Origin: Jeotgalibacillus proteolyticus
GTDB taxonomy: Bacteria > Bacillota > Bacilli > Bacillales > Jeotgalibacillaceae
Direction of reading: 5' to 3'
Length of the DNA: 64,000 nt
NCBI RefSeq assembly: GCF_002926065.1
Contig: NZ_PREZ01000007.1
Span: forward strand, 124,001-188,000
The position numbers and the translations under genes are program-made. Positions 53,945 through 62,435 of the stretch are shown piece by piece (position 1 is the first letter of the stretch; every line of letters begins with the position of its first letter). The notes under the pieces are model-generated. The model ran no database searches, was not told where the DNA came from, and saw only the letters and a program-made list of their open reading frames with translations.

Positions 53945-54245
53945 TTACGATTTAGACAACCGCTCCATTAAAACTGCTTTTTCAGCTTCAAATCCTGGCT
54001 TCCCAAGCAGAGCAAACATATTTTTCTTGTATGCCTCTACTCCAGACTGATCTAATGGATTTAATTCGTGCAAATTCTTCTTTATCGTAGTTAAGAGGAA
54101 GATCCACCCAGCCAAGAAAATCAGAGCCCGGCCCCTTTTTTTCATGAAGCATATTGTGAGCGGCTTTTACAAACTCACTTAGGTTCTCTACCTCACTTTT
54201 TTTCATAAAAGACAATGCTTTTGAATAATCAAACGAAATAGACAT
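53945..54245 (-). pseudogene. pgi: glucose-6-phosphate isomerase with large internal deletion
   Basis: ATG 54245 (behind AAGGGGA) opens the Pgi N-terminus [14 protein letters not shown]...[22 protein letters not shown]. The other frame then carries the Pgi C-terminus [36 protein letters not shown] to the stop at 53945. About 350 central residues are missing and the ends are joined out of frame near 54060-54080. No catalytic residue remains. It follows gnd and zwf on the same strand, so the unit was once zwf-gnd-pgi. Confidence 0.88.
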
Positions 54246-54312
54246 GTTCCCTTCCCCTTTCATTTAGAAGGTCCAGTGTTATGACTGAAGTTTCATGTCT
54301 GAAATTTTGCTG

Positions 54313-55212
54313 CTATTTCCCGCTCTTTTCTACAGCGTGTCCGCCAAATTCGTTGCGCAATGCAGCGACTACTTTTCCAGTAAAGGTGTCATTGTCCAAA
54401 GAACGATAACGCATCAACAATGACATCGCGATAACAGGGGTTGCTGCTTGCAGATCAAGGGCAGTTTCAACAGTCCATTTCCCTTCACCGGAAGAATGCA
54501 TAACACCTTTGATATCTTCTAATTTGGCATCTTTAGAAAACGCGTTTTCAGTCAGTTCCATGAGCCATGAGCGGATAACGGATCCATTGTTCCACACGCT
54601 GGCGACTTTTTCATAATCAAAATCAAACTCACTTTTTTCCAGTACTTCAAACCCTTCTCCAATAGCCGCCATCATCCCATATTCAATTCCGTTATGAACC
54701 ATTTTCAAAAAGTGTCCGCTTCCCGCTTTTCCAGCATATAAATATCCTTTTTCGACCGCAGTATCTTTAAAAATTGTTCCTACAACGCTCCAGGCTTCCG
54801 GATCGCCGCCGATCATATAGCATGCGCCATTGCGCGCTCCTTCCATACCGCCGGATGTTCCTGCATCCATAAAGCTCACGCCGATTTCTTTTAGCTCATT
54901 GTATCTGCGAATCGACTCTTTATAGTGAGAATTACCAGCTTCGATCACAATGTCGCCTTTACTTAATAATGGTTTTACTTCAGTAAGTACGGAATCAACG
55001 ACAGCATGCGGAACCATCATCCAAAGAACACGTGGTGTTTCAAGTGATTCGACAAGCTCCTGTAATCTTGACGTACCAGTTGCTCCATAGCTTGCCATTT
55101 CTGAAACTGCATTTGGATTGACATCAAGTGCAATTACTTCGTGATTATGATCAATTAAATTTCGACCTAAATTTAATCCCATTTTTCCTAATCCAATTAA
55201 TCCAATCTTCAT
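54313..55212 (-). CDS. 6-phosphogluconate dehydrogenase, short decarboxylating type (YqeC-like)
   Basis: A 299-residue enzyme oxidising 6-phosphogluconate to ribulose-5-phosphate and CO2. GLIGLGKMGLNLGRNLI binds the nucleotide; GTSGGMEGARNG and the catalytic KMVHNGIEYGMM are present. It is the short form (about 300 rather than 470 residues), often NAD-dependent and found in gluconate and methylotrophic RuMP pathways. An Asp at the end of the second strand (ALDVNP) fits NAD preference. Between zwf and the pgi remnant. Confidence 0.92.
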   Translation of the reverse strand: MKIGLIGLGKMGLNLGRNLIDHNHEVIALDVNPNAVSEMASYGATGTSRLQELVESLETPRVLWMMVPHAVVDSVLTEVKPLLSKGDIVIEAGNSHYKESIRRYNELKEIGVSFMDAGTSGGMEGARNGACYMIGGDPEAWSVVGTIFKDTAVEKGYLYAGKAGSGHFLKMVHNGIEYGMMAAIGEGFEVLEKSEFDFDYEKVASVWNNGSVIRSWLMELTENAFSKDAKLEDIKGVMHSSGEGKWTVETALDLQAATPVIAMSLLMRYRSLDNDTFTGKVVAALRNEFGGHAVEKSGK

Positions 55213-55279
55213 CCTGACTTCCTCCTAAAATATACCTATTCACTTATTTTTCATGATCTTATACGTTAAAATGCATTTT

Positions 55280-56737
55280 TTACCACCAGTGAAAGCCTTC
55301 TTCATGAAGCAGCTTGTCCGATGCTTCAGGGCCCATTGATCCCGCCTTGTAAGAATGAAGCGGAATGCTATTTTCTTCGAATGCTTCCAATACCGGCTGT
55401 GCCCATTTCCACGATAGCTCGACCTCATTCCAATGCGCAAAAAATGTTGAATCGCCTTGCAATGCATCAAACAATAATATTTCATAAGCTTCAGGCACTT
55501 CTTTTGTAACCGGTGAAAAATCAGCTGTTACAGATTCGATCTTGCCGTTTTTCAATGGGTTTTTACTGTTTAACTGGAAGGAAACCCCTTCATTCGGACT
55601 TATATGAACGACTAATAAATTCGGTGCAGTCTTTTGATCTTCTGTTTGGTAGAGATCCTTAAATGTGTTTTTAAATTCGATGACGATACGCGTTGATTTT
55701 TCTTTCATTCTCTTTCCTGTACGGATATAGAAAGGGACCCCTTCCCAGAAATCATTGTCTATCCATAAGCGTGCCGCAACAAATGTATCATTTGTAGAAG
55801 AAGCATTAACTCCTGGCTCTTCCAAATATTTAACTACAGGATCACCTTTAATTTCTCCTGCATCGTATTGACCGCGTATGACGTGAGCTCCAACCTCTTC
55901 GTTTGATGATAAACGTAGAGATTCCATCACTTTTCTTTTCTCATCGCGAATATCGTCTGCACTGATTTTCTCTGGCAAATGCATGGCTGTCATCATAAGC
56001 ATTTGAAGCATGTGATTTTGTACCATATCACGAATTGCTCCAGCCTGGTCGTAATAACCTGCCCGATCCTCCACACCTACGATTTCACTTGCTGTAATTT
56101 GTACATTAGCAATATAATCTTTATTCCAAATCGCTTGAAGTACCGGGTTTGCGAATTCCAGCGTTTCAAGGTTTTGAACCATTGGCTTACCAAGATAATG
56201 ATCAATACGGTAAATTTCATCTTCTTTAAATGCTCTGCTTAATTTAGTATTAAGATCGCGAGCAGACGCCAAATCATGACCGAACGGTTTTTCAATAATT
56301 AAACGTTTCCAGCCTTTCGTAGTGCCTAAGCCGCTTTCTTTAATATTTAAGGCAATATCATCAAAAAATTCAGGAGCAACCGATAAATAAAAGAGGCGGT
56401 TTTCAGGAAGGTTCAATTCTTTTTCTCTTTGCTCAATAAAAGTAAGCAAGTTTTTATAGTCTTCAGGCTTTGTAACATCCAGCTGCTGATAACGAAACGC
56501 TTTAATAAACTCAGCCACTTTTCCGTTATCTGTTATAGTTCGTCTTGAAAATGTCTTAAGCGACTCTTCAACACGGGTTTGAAATTCATCATGAGATAAA
56601 GATGTTCTTCCTAACCCAATAATGGAATAGGCCTCTGGCATTTTCTCATCAAGAAATAAATTATATAAAGCTGGGAATATTTTTCTTTTAGCCAGATCCC
56701 CAGTAGCCCCAAACAATACAAATGACATTGAATCCAC
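55280..56737 (-). CDS. zwf: glucose-6-phosphate 1-dehydrogenase
   Basis: A 485-residue enzyme oxidising glucose-6-phosphate to 6-phosphogluconolactone. FGATGDLAKRKIFPALYNL binds NADP and RIDHYLGKPMVQNL holds the active-site Lys/His region. GTG 56737 has GGGGGA 7 bases upstream and gives the usual N-terminus; the GTG at 56770 adds 11 unusual residues. First gene of zwf-gnd-pgi'. Its promoter carries the sequence also found at hxlA. In a dissimilatory RuMP cycle this is the oxidising step. Confidence 0.94.
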   Translation of the reverse strand: MDSMSFVLFGATGDLAKRKIFPALYNLFLDEKMPEAYSIIGLGRTSLSHDEFQTRVEESLKTFSRRTITDNGKVAEFIKAFRYQQLDVTKPEDYKNLLTFIEQREKELNLPENRLFYLSVAPEFFDDIALNIKESGLGTTKGWKRLIIEKPFGHDLASARDLNTKLSRAFKEDEIYRIDHYLGKPMVQNLETLEFANPVLQAIWNKDYIANVQITASEIVGVEDRAGYYDQAGAIRDMVQNHMLQMLMMTAMHLPEKISADDIRDEKRKVMESLRLSSNEEVGAHVIRGQYDAGEIKGDPVVKYLEEPGVNASSTNDTFVAARLWIDNDFWEGVPFYIRTGKRMKEKSTRIVIEFKNTFKDLYQTEDQKTAPNLLVVHISPNEGVSFQLNSKNPLKNGKIESVTADFSPVTKEVPEAYEILLFDALQGDSTFFAHWNEVELSWKWAQPVLEAFEENSIPLHSYKAGSMGPEASDKLLHEEGFHWW

Positions 56738-56860
56738 TTTGCATTCCCCCGCTTGATATTTTTTCAGCACAGCATTTTCTCTTGAAAATCTTTATCCCAT
56801 CGTTCTCTTCATAGACAGGCATTAGCATTCCCAAGTTCAACAATTACTTGCGCGAGAGTA

Positions 56861-56900
56861 AGTATAATACGTATATTTTATTTATGTAAGTACGCACTTT
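56861..56900 (-). promoter_or_regulatory. zwf promoter with HxlR-type candidate operator
   Basis: Minus strand AAAGTGCGTACTTACA (56885-56900) overlaps the -35 box TTACAT (56884-56889). A 17-base spacer and TATACT (56861-56866) follow. The hxlA promoter has the identical 16 bases in the same register, with TTACAA, 17 bases, TATAAT. The leader to the zwf start is about 115 bases. Confidence 0.75.
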
Positions 56901-57151
56901 ATATACATATAGGTATAAAAAAAGAACATAGTGAGGAAAAATATACTGTAGAGGTGATAAATAAACTATAAGGTAATAAAACGTTCGTCAAGAGGTTTTA
57001 AAGAGGATTTGTTCTATTAGTTTTTTGTTTGGGATGTGGAATACCCTTCTTAGAACGCGAGGCTCCATAAGCAAGAATTGAGATGAGAAGCTTTGTGGCG
57101 CGTACAGAAAGTGAATGTCTGAATCGGAAATCAACTTGTAAGTCCATATTA

Positions 57152-57181
57152 AAGCTCCCTCTACTATTTTGAGGGAGCTTC
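57152..57181 (-). terminator. terminator of namA
   Basis: AAGCTCCCTC pairs with GAGGGAGCTT around a 9-base loop, with TTAAT following on the minus strand. It begins 17 bases after the namA stop. Confidence 0.7.
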
Positions 57182-57196
57182 AATGACAAATTATTT

Positions 57197-58219
57197 TTAT
57201 CGTATACTGTATGCTGCTGCCAGAGGAACCGGAGTAAGCGGATCTCCTCCTAACTGAAGAGACGCTTCATTCGCCCAGTAAGGATTTCTCAGCATACCTC
57301 TTCCAACCGCAACAAGATCCGCTTTTCCTTCACGGATAACTTCATCGCTCAGCTCAGGATCTTCCATTCTCCCTACTGCAATGGTTGGTACATTCAGTGC
57401 TTTTCTAATTCCTTCAGCTAAATCAACCTGATATCCAGGTCCGCTTGATGCAGGACCACTTTCTCCTTCCCCGCCGGAAGAAACGTGGAATACGTCGACC
57501 CCAGCTTCTTTATAACGCTTTGCCAATTCAATTACATAGTCCATATCATAACCGCCTTCTGCATACTCAACTGCAGAAATTCTAAATAGCAGCGGCATGT
57601 CTTCAGGCATCACTCGACGGGCAGCTTTAATGATTTCTACGCCGAATAAACTCTTGTCTTCACCATATTTATCTGTACGTTTATTTGTCAGCGGTGATTG
57701 GAATTGATGAATTAGGTAACCATGGGCACCATGAATTTCAATTGTATCAACACCAGCATTTAACGCACGTTTAAATGCTGCTTCAAACTTTCCAACCATT
57801 TCTTCCACTTCTACAGTAGTCAGTTCACGCGGTTCCTTGTACTGCCCTGAAAATTGAATCGCTGATGAGGAAACAGGTACTGCTGCATCTTCGGCTTTAC
57901 GACCAGCGTGTGCAATTTGAATTCCTACTTTTGCGCCGTAAACCTGGCTTGTTTCTATAATTTTTTTGAACGCTGGAATTTGATCATCTGACCAGAGACC
58001 AAGATCATAATCAGTGATTCTTCCATCAGGCTCGACATCTGTCATTTCCATGATGATCAGTCCCGCGCCGCCAATCGCACGGCTTGTATAATGTGAAAAA
58101 TGCCAATCATTCGGCTTACCGTCCTTTTCCGTTACGGAATACTGGCACATTGGTGGCATCACAATTCGATTTTTCAATTGAAGTCCTTTAATTTGAAACG
58201 AATCTAATAATGTAGGCAT
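57197..58219 (-). CDS. namA: NADPH dehydrogenase NamA (YqjM-type old yellow enzyme)
   Basis: A 340-residue FMN ene-reductase reducing activated C=C bonds of enals, enones and nitro compounds. Landmarks are the redox-tuning Cys near residue 26 in MPPMCQYS, the substrate-binding His pair in EIHGAHGYLIHQF, the FMN site QIAHAGRKA and the thermophilic-like OYE start. Length is normal. It stands alone between zwf and the ycsI-like gene and may detoxify electrophiles, a theme shared with the formaldehyde genes. Confidence 0.94.
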   Translation of the reverse strand: MPTLLDSFQIKGLQLKNRIVMPPMCQYSVTEKDGKPNDWHFSHYTSRAIGGAGLIIMEMTDVEPDGRITDYDLGLWSDDQIPAFKKIIETSQVYGAKVGIQIAHAGRKAEDAAVPVSSSAIQFSGQYKEPRELTTVEVEEMVGKFEAAFKRALNAGVDTIEIHGAHGYLIHQFQSPLTNKRTDKYGEDKSLFGVEIIKAARRVMPEDMPLLFRISAVEYAEGGYDMDYVIELAKRYKEAGVDVFHVSSGGEGESGPASSGPGYQVDLAEGIRKALNVPTIAVGRMEDPELSDEVIREGKADLVAVGRGMLRNPYWANEASLQLGGDPLTPVPLAAAYSIR

Positions 58220-58442
58220 AAAAACTTCCTTTCCCTTCAGAATACTGTTTGTAAGACCTTAAATATGAAATGCTTTAAGGTACTTAAATATTATTACAAT
58301 CTACACAGTATGTTAGTCAAACAACTCGGCTTATCATTTAATTTGGCTTTTCATATGGTAAAATTAACCACCAAAAAATAGCGCATCAAAAAGACACGCT
58401 ACCTGCTGTAGTATCTTATAAAATGTCGAAACGAATGTTATC

Positions 58443-59234
58443 CTACAAAACAGAAAACTCTTCGTTTTTCAAATCCGTGATAAACATATGTCCTGGGGCA
58501 TGTGTAATCATGATTTCGGGCTTTACTTGCATCGCTACTGCCTGCGGAGTGACTCCACAGGCCCAAAAGACAGGAATCTCTCCCTCATTTATGGTTACAC
58601 GGTCGCCGAAATCCGGTTCGTTAATATTTTTAATGCCAATGCTTTCAGGATTGCCGATATGGACAGGCGCTCCGTGCACGGATGGAAAACGGCTCGTTAC
58701 CTGTACAGCTCGGATGGCATCCTTTTCAGTCATTGGGCGCATGCTTACGACCATCGGACCTTCAAACCGGCCGGCTTTTACACTTTGAATAGTCGTTTTA
58801 TACATCGGAACATTGCAATTTTCCTCATTATGGCGAATGGGAATGCCGTTTTTTATTAGTGCCTCTTCAAATGTAAAGCTGCAGCCAATTAAAAAACCGA
58901 CCATATTCTCATCCCAAAGATCCGATACATCCGTTTTTTCCTCTACAAGCTCTCCATTTCGATACACACAATACTTTGGAATATCTGTTTTAATATCACC
59001 TTTTGGCGCTGCCAGACTGGCAATCCCTGATCCCGGCTCAGTCACATCGATGATAGGACAAGATTTCGGGTTACGCTGGCAAAAAAGAAGAAATTCAAAC
59101 GCCAGGTCCTTTGGAAGCACAGCTAAATTAGCCTGAATAAATCCGTTAGAAACACCTGAAGTTGGCTTCACATATCGATTATTTCGAATCATATCACGAG
59201 CCTCAGAAGGGCTCATCATCGTAAGAGCAGACAT
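58443..59234 (-). CDS. YcsI/DUF1445 family putative hydro-lyase
   Basis: A 263-residue protein of the D-glutamate-cyclase-like family. Recognised blocks are ARDMIRNNRYVKPTSGVSNG, YCVYRNGELVEEKTDV, the Cys-containing FLIGCSFTFEEAL, and WACGVTPQAV followed by ITHAPGHMFITDL at the C-terminus. In Bacillus the relative YcsI is near oxoprolinase genes, but none are here. GGGGA lies upstream of ATG 59234; the TTG at 59240 is less likely. Confidence 0.85.
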   Translation of the reverse strand: MSALTMMSPSEARDMIRNNRYVKPTSGVSNGFIQANLAVLPKDLAFEFLLFCQRNPKSCPIIDVTEPGSGIASLAAPKGDIKTDIPKYCVYRNGELVEEKTDVSDLWDENMVGFLIGCSFTFEEALIKNGIPIRHNEENCNVPMYKTTIQSVKAGRFEGPMVVSMRPMTEKDAIRAVQVTSRFPSVHGAPVHIGNPESIGIKNINEPDFGDRVTINEGEIPVFWACGVTPQAVAMQVKPEIMITHAPGHMFITDLKNEEFSVL

Positions 59235-59484
59235 TTGCAAATCCCCATTTCTTTATATAATTACGCTAGTATTTTCCTATTAAAAATAGGTTTTACCAAC
59301 TACCTGAAACTTCAGATCGTTCCTTTTATTATAATCAATTTTATTCGGCAATCAAAAAATCCCCCATCGCTTCAAACCATTATAAAAAAAACGTATGCAG
59401 CAGCCTTTTTAAAAAGCAGCCACATACGGTAGCGGGTAAACAGTTCGGTTAACGATGTTCATGCTTAGATTTATACACCTATGC

Positions 59485-59847
59485 TTATTTAATGGATTCT
59501 CTTCCATCTTCGCTAATTCTGTTGATATCCATATAATTTTTACCCCATTTATACATTGAATCCAAAATCGGCATCAAGCTCTGGCCTTGTTCTGTCAGTG
59601 AATACTCAACCTTAGGAGGAACAACAGGATATACTTTTCGTTCAACGATCAGGTCTTCCTCCAGCTCTCGCAGCTGGTTCACAAGCATACGCTGCGTAAT
59701 CCCAGGCATTAATGCCTTTAATTCACCAAAACGCTTCGTTCCTTCTTTTCCGAGATGCCATAAAATCAACATTTTCCACTTACCGCCAATAACTGAAAGG
59801 GTCAATTCTTTCTCACAATTAAACGTTTTTCCTTCCATCCGAGACAT
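59485..59847 (-). CDS. hxlR: HxlR family regulator
   Basis: A 120-residue winged-helix regulator with the HxlR hallmarks: conserved Cys near the N-terminus ([17 protein letters not shown]), the recognition region [19 protein letters not shown]-like, and [14 protein letters not shown] in the wing. In Bacillus subtilis HxlR senses formaldehyde through this Cys and activates hxlAB. Divergent from hxlA here, which supports the same role. GGAGGTGA precedes ATG 59847; the longer frame from 59862 overlaps that site. Confidence 0.92.
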   Translation of the reverse strand: MSRMEGKTFNCEKELTLSVIGGKWKMLILWHLGKEGTKRFGELKALMPGITQRMLVNQLRELEEDLIVERKVYPVVPPKVEYSLTEQGQSLMPILDSMYKWGKNYMDINRISEDGRESIK

Positions 59848-59906
59848 TTGTTTCACCTCCACCCTTATTATAACCTATAGTATACTTTTAATCACTATGT
59901 AAAATA

Positions 59907-59946
59907 AAAGTGCGTACTTACAATTTAATATTATAGTACTTATAAT
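59907..59946 (+). promoter_or_regulatory. hxlA promoter with candidate HxlR operator repeats
   Basis: TTACAA (59918-59923), 17-base spacer, TATAAT (59941-59946). The 16-base AAAGTGCGTACTTACA (59907-59922) shared with zwf overlaps the -35 box. Two direct repeats GTACTTACAAT (59914) and GTACTTATAAT (59936) start 22 bases apart, two helix turns, as for tandem binding of a dimeric regulator. Confidence 0.8.
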
Positions 59947-60055
59947 GGTAACTGTGCAGAGATAGGAAACAATTGGCGTTCCTGTTTTGAAAGTAATCTC
60001 AACCATCGGGTTATATTACTACTTGCAACAAAAAAATTTTAGGAGTGTTAAACAG

Positions 60056-60688
60056 ATGAAATTACAACTAGCATTAGACCTTGTAAATATTCCACAAGCA
60101 ATTGAATTGGTTAAAGAGGTAGAAGAGCATGTAGACGTAGTAGAAATTGGTACTCCTGTCGTTATTAACGAAGGACTTAAAGCAGTTAAAGAACTTAAGT
60201 CTGCATTCCCTAATCTGGCAGTATTAGCTGACCTTAAAATTATGGACGCTGCTGGATACGAAGTAAGCCAGGCATCAGCTGCAGGCGCTGACATCATTAC
60301 AATTCTTGGTGCCGCTGAAGATGCATCAATCAAAGGTGCTGTTGAAGAAGCGAAAAAACAAGGCAAACAAATCCTTGTTGACATGATCGCTGTAAAAGAC
60401 ATCGCAACTCGTGCTAAAGAACTTGATGAGCTTGGCGTAGACTACATCTGCGTTCACACTGGTTACGATCTTCAAGCTCAAGGCCAAAACTCATTCGAAG
60501 ACCTTGCAACAATTAAAAGCGTTGTTAAAAATGCTAAAACAGCTGTTGCGGGCGGAATCAAGCTTGAAACACTTCCAGAAGTAATTAAAGCACAACCTGA
60601 CCTAGTAATCGTTGGTGGCGGTATTACTGGCCAAGAAGACAAAAAAGCTGCAGCTGCTAAAATGCAAGAACTAATCCAACAAGGATAA
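60056..60688 (+). CDS. hxlA: 3-hexulose-6-phosphate synthase
   Basis: A 210-residue orotidine-decarboxylase-fold enzyme that condenses formaldehyde with ribulose-5-phosphate. The LQLALDLVN start, EIGTPVVINEG and the metal/catalytic DLKIMDAAGYE motif are present, with GGI and GGGIT phosphate loops at the end. AGGAG lies 10 bases before ATG 60056; the in-frame extension to 59987 would run across the leader. Followed after 9 bases by hxlB. High-quality codon use suggests strong expression. Confidence 0.96.
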   Translation: MKLQLALDLVNIPQAIELVKEVEEHVDVVEIGTPVVINEGLKAVKELKSAFPNLAVLADLKIMDAAGYEVSQASAAGADIITILGAAEDASIKGAVEEAKKQGKQILVDMIAVKDIATRAKELDELGVDYICVHTGYDLQAQGQNSFEDLATIKSVVKNAKTAVAGGIKLETLPEVIKAQPDLVIVGGGITGQEDKKAAAAKMQELIQQG

Positions 60689-60697
60689 TCATTCATT

Positions 60698-61255
60698 ATG
60701 CAGACAACTCGATACTTTAATGAAATCCTTAATGAGTTAAGTCGAGCAGCAGACTTACTATCTGATGAGCAAGCTGAACAGCTGGTCAACCAAATTCTTG
60801 AAGCAAAGAAAATCTTTGTAGCAGGAGCAGGAAGATCTGGTTTCATGGGTAAATCCTTCGTGATGCGCATGATGCATATGGGATTAGATGCTTATGTTAT
60901 CGGTGAAACGGTTACAGCTAACCTGGAAAAAGATGATATTCTTATCATCGCATCCGGCTCAGGAGAAACGAAAAGCTTAGTCTCAATGGCTGAAAAAGCG
61001 AAAAGCTTAGGTGGAACAGTTATTGCAGTGACCATCTTCCCTGAGTCTACAATTGGAGAATTAGCGGATCTAGTCATTAAATTGCCTGGATCCCCTAAGG
61101 ATAAATCGACAAGTGATTATAAAACCATTCAGCCAATGGGATCACTTTTCGAACAAACCCTTTTATTATTCTTCGATGCAGTTATTTTACGTTTCATGGA
61201 GAAAAAAGAGCTTGATTCCAATACTATGTACGGGAAGCATGCTAACCTTGAGTAA
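60698..61255 (+). CDS. hxlB: 6-phospho-3-hexuloisomerase
   Basis: A 185-residue SIS-domain isomerase converting hexulose-6-phosphate to fructose-6-phosphate. GAGRSGFMGKSFVMRMMH and ASGSGETKSLVSMAEKAK are the sugar-phosphate loops, and the C-terminal HANLE end is typical. AAGGA at the end of hxlA serves as ribosome binding site. Completes formaldehyde fixation with HxlA. Fructose-6-phosphate would need Pgi, whose local copy is broken, to reach Zwf. Confidence 0.96.
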   Translation: MQTTRYFNEILNELSRAADLLSDEQAEQLVNQILEAKKIFVAGAGRSGFMGKSFVMRMMHMGLDAYVIGETVTANLEKDDILIIASGSGETKSLVSMAEKAKSLGGTVIAVTIFPESTIGELADLVIKLPGSPKDKSTSDYKTIQPMGSLFEQTLLLFFDAVILRFMEKKELDSNTMYGKHANLE

Positions 61256-61268
61256 TTAAACTAATACT

Positions 61269-61312
61269 GAACAGAAAGACCGAAAGTTCTCTAATTTCCG
61301 GTCTTTCTGTTC
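61269..61312. terminator. terminator of hxlAB
   Basis: GAACAGAAAGACCG pairs with CGGTCTTTCTGTTC around a loop of about 16 bases. It lies directly after hxlB and before the FabG-like gene. Confidence 0.85.
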
Positions 61313-61378
61313 AGCTTTTTTAGCTGAATTTGACTATAATCGTATGGGTTAAAAATTGGTTGGATAAGGAGCAATAAG

Positions 61379-62095
61379 ATGATCTCATTAAATGGAAAAA
61401 ATGCGTTGATTACTGGAGCAGGAAGAGGCATCGGCCGAGCAACTGCCATTGCCTTTGCGAAAGAAGGAATCAATGTTGGATTAGTTGGTACAACACTCTC
61501 AAATCTTGAAAAAGTAGCAGCAGAAGTAAAAGAACTCGGTGTCAAAGCTTCTGTAGCTGTTGCAGATGTGACAGATCTTGAAGCTGTTCAGCAAGCAGCA
61601 GATCAAATCAAATCTGAATTGGGCCAAGTTGACATCCTAATCAACAACGCTGGAATTGCTAAGTTTGGAGGATTCCTCGAGCTTTCAGCAAGTGAATGGG
61701 AAAATATAATAAATGTTAACCTCATGGGTGTTTATAATACTACTAGAGCCGTTCTTCCAGATATGATTGAAAGAAAAGCAGGAGACATCATCAACGTTTC
61801 TTCATCTGCTGGTCAAAAAGGGGCTCCAGTAACGAGCGCATACAGCGCTTCTAAATTTGCCGTTCTTGGATTAACGGAATCACTTATGCTTGAAGTAAGA
61901 AAGCATAACATTCGCGTTACAGCACTAACGCCAAGTACAGTTGCTACTGATCTGGCAATCGAAACAAATCTTATCAGCGGCAATCCGGAAAATGTAATGC
62001 AGCCAGAAGATCTTGCTGAACTGATGGTCGCACAGCTTAAATTAAACCCGCGTGTTTTCATTAAAACAGCTGGCATGTGGTCAACAAATCCATAA
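61379..62095 (+). CDS. 3-oxoacyl-ACP reductase-like SDR
   Basis: A 238-residue classical SDR of the FabG type: TGAGRGIG cofactor motif, NNAGIAKFG, Ser in [10 protein letters not shown] and YSASKFA. AAGGAG lies 7 bases before ATG. The enzyme stands alone between two terminators, away from fatty acid genes, so it is probably an accessory reductase (FabG2/YvaG type) rather than the essential FabG. Confidence 0.88.
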   Translation: MISLNGKNALITGAGRGIGRATAIAFAKEGINVGLVGTTLSNLEKVAAEVKELGVKASVAVADVTDLEAVQQAADQIKSELGQVDILINNAGIAKFGGFLELSASEWENIINVNLMGVYNTTRAVLPDMIERKAGDIINVSSSAGQKGAPVTSAYSASKFAVLGLTESLMLEVRKHNIRVTALTPSTVATDLAIETNLISGNPENVMQPEDLAELMVAQLKLNPRVFIKTAGMWSTNP

Positions 62096-62115
62096 ACATA
62101 GCGTAATTTAAAAAC

Positions 62116-62165
62116 GTGCCGGCCCATTCCTTCGTTTTCTATTGAATGGGTCGGCACCTTTTTTT
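62116..62165 (+). terminator. intrinsic terminator
   Basis: GTGCCGGCCCATTC pairs with GAATGGGTCGGCAC around a 14-base loop, then seven T. Ends the FabG-like gene. Confidence 0.9.
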
Positions 62166-62394
62166 CGTTCCTCCTTGCGAAGAAATGAGAAGGAACGATT
62201 CATCTGACAACCTTAAAACGCCCATCACTCAATAGAGCAGCTCAACTGGTGCCAATCTATCACAACATTTTGGTGACAAATTGCCGCCGACATCTCAACA
62301 AACATTCCTGCAGCAGGATTTCTCTTTTCAAAGGTAAAACCAGGAATCGCTCCCAATATTACAGTTTCCTCACCAAATAAAATAAAAATACATA

Positions 62395-62428
62395 TAAAAA
62401 GAGAAGAGACTCTTACTCCCTCTTCTCT
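62395..62428 (-). terminator. terminator of the aldose epimerase gene
   Basis: Minus strand AGAGAAGAG and CTCTTCTCT form a stem followed by TTTTAT, beginning just after the stop codon at 62436. Confidence 0.75.
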
Positions 62429-62435
62429 CTCCTGT

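Noticed and set aside
56998-57189. 63-codon minus-strand frame with a GGGAG site before an internal ATG
   Set aside because: The ribosome binding site is the right arm of the namA terminator stem, and the protein resembles nothing I know. Probably chance.
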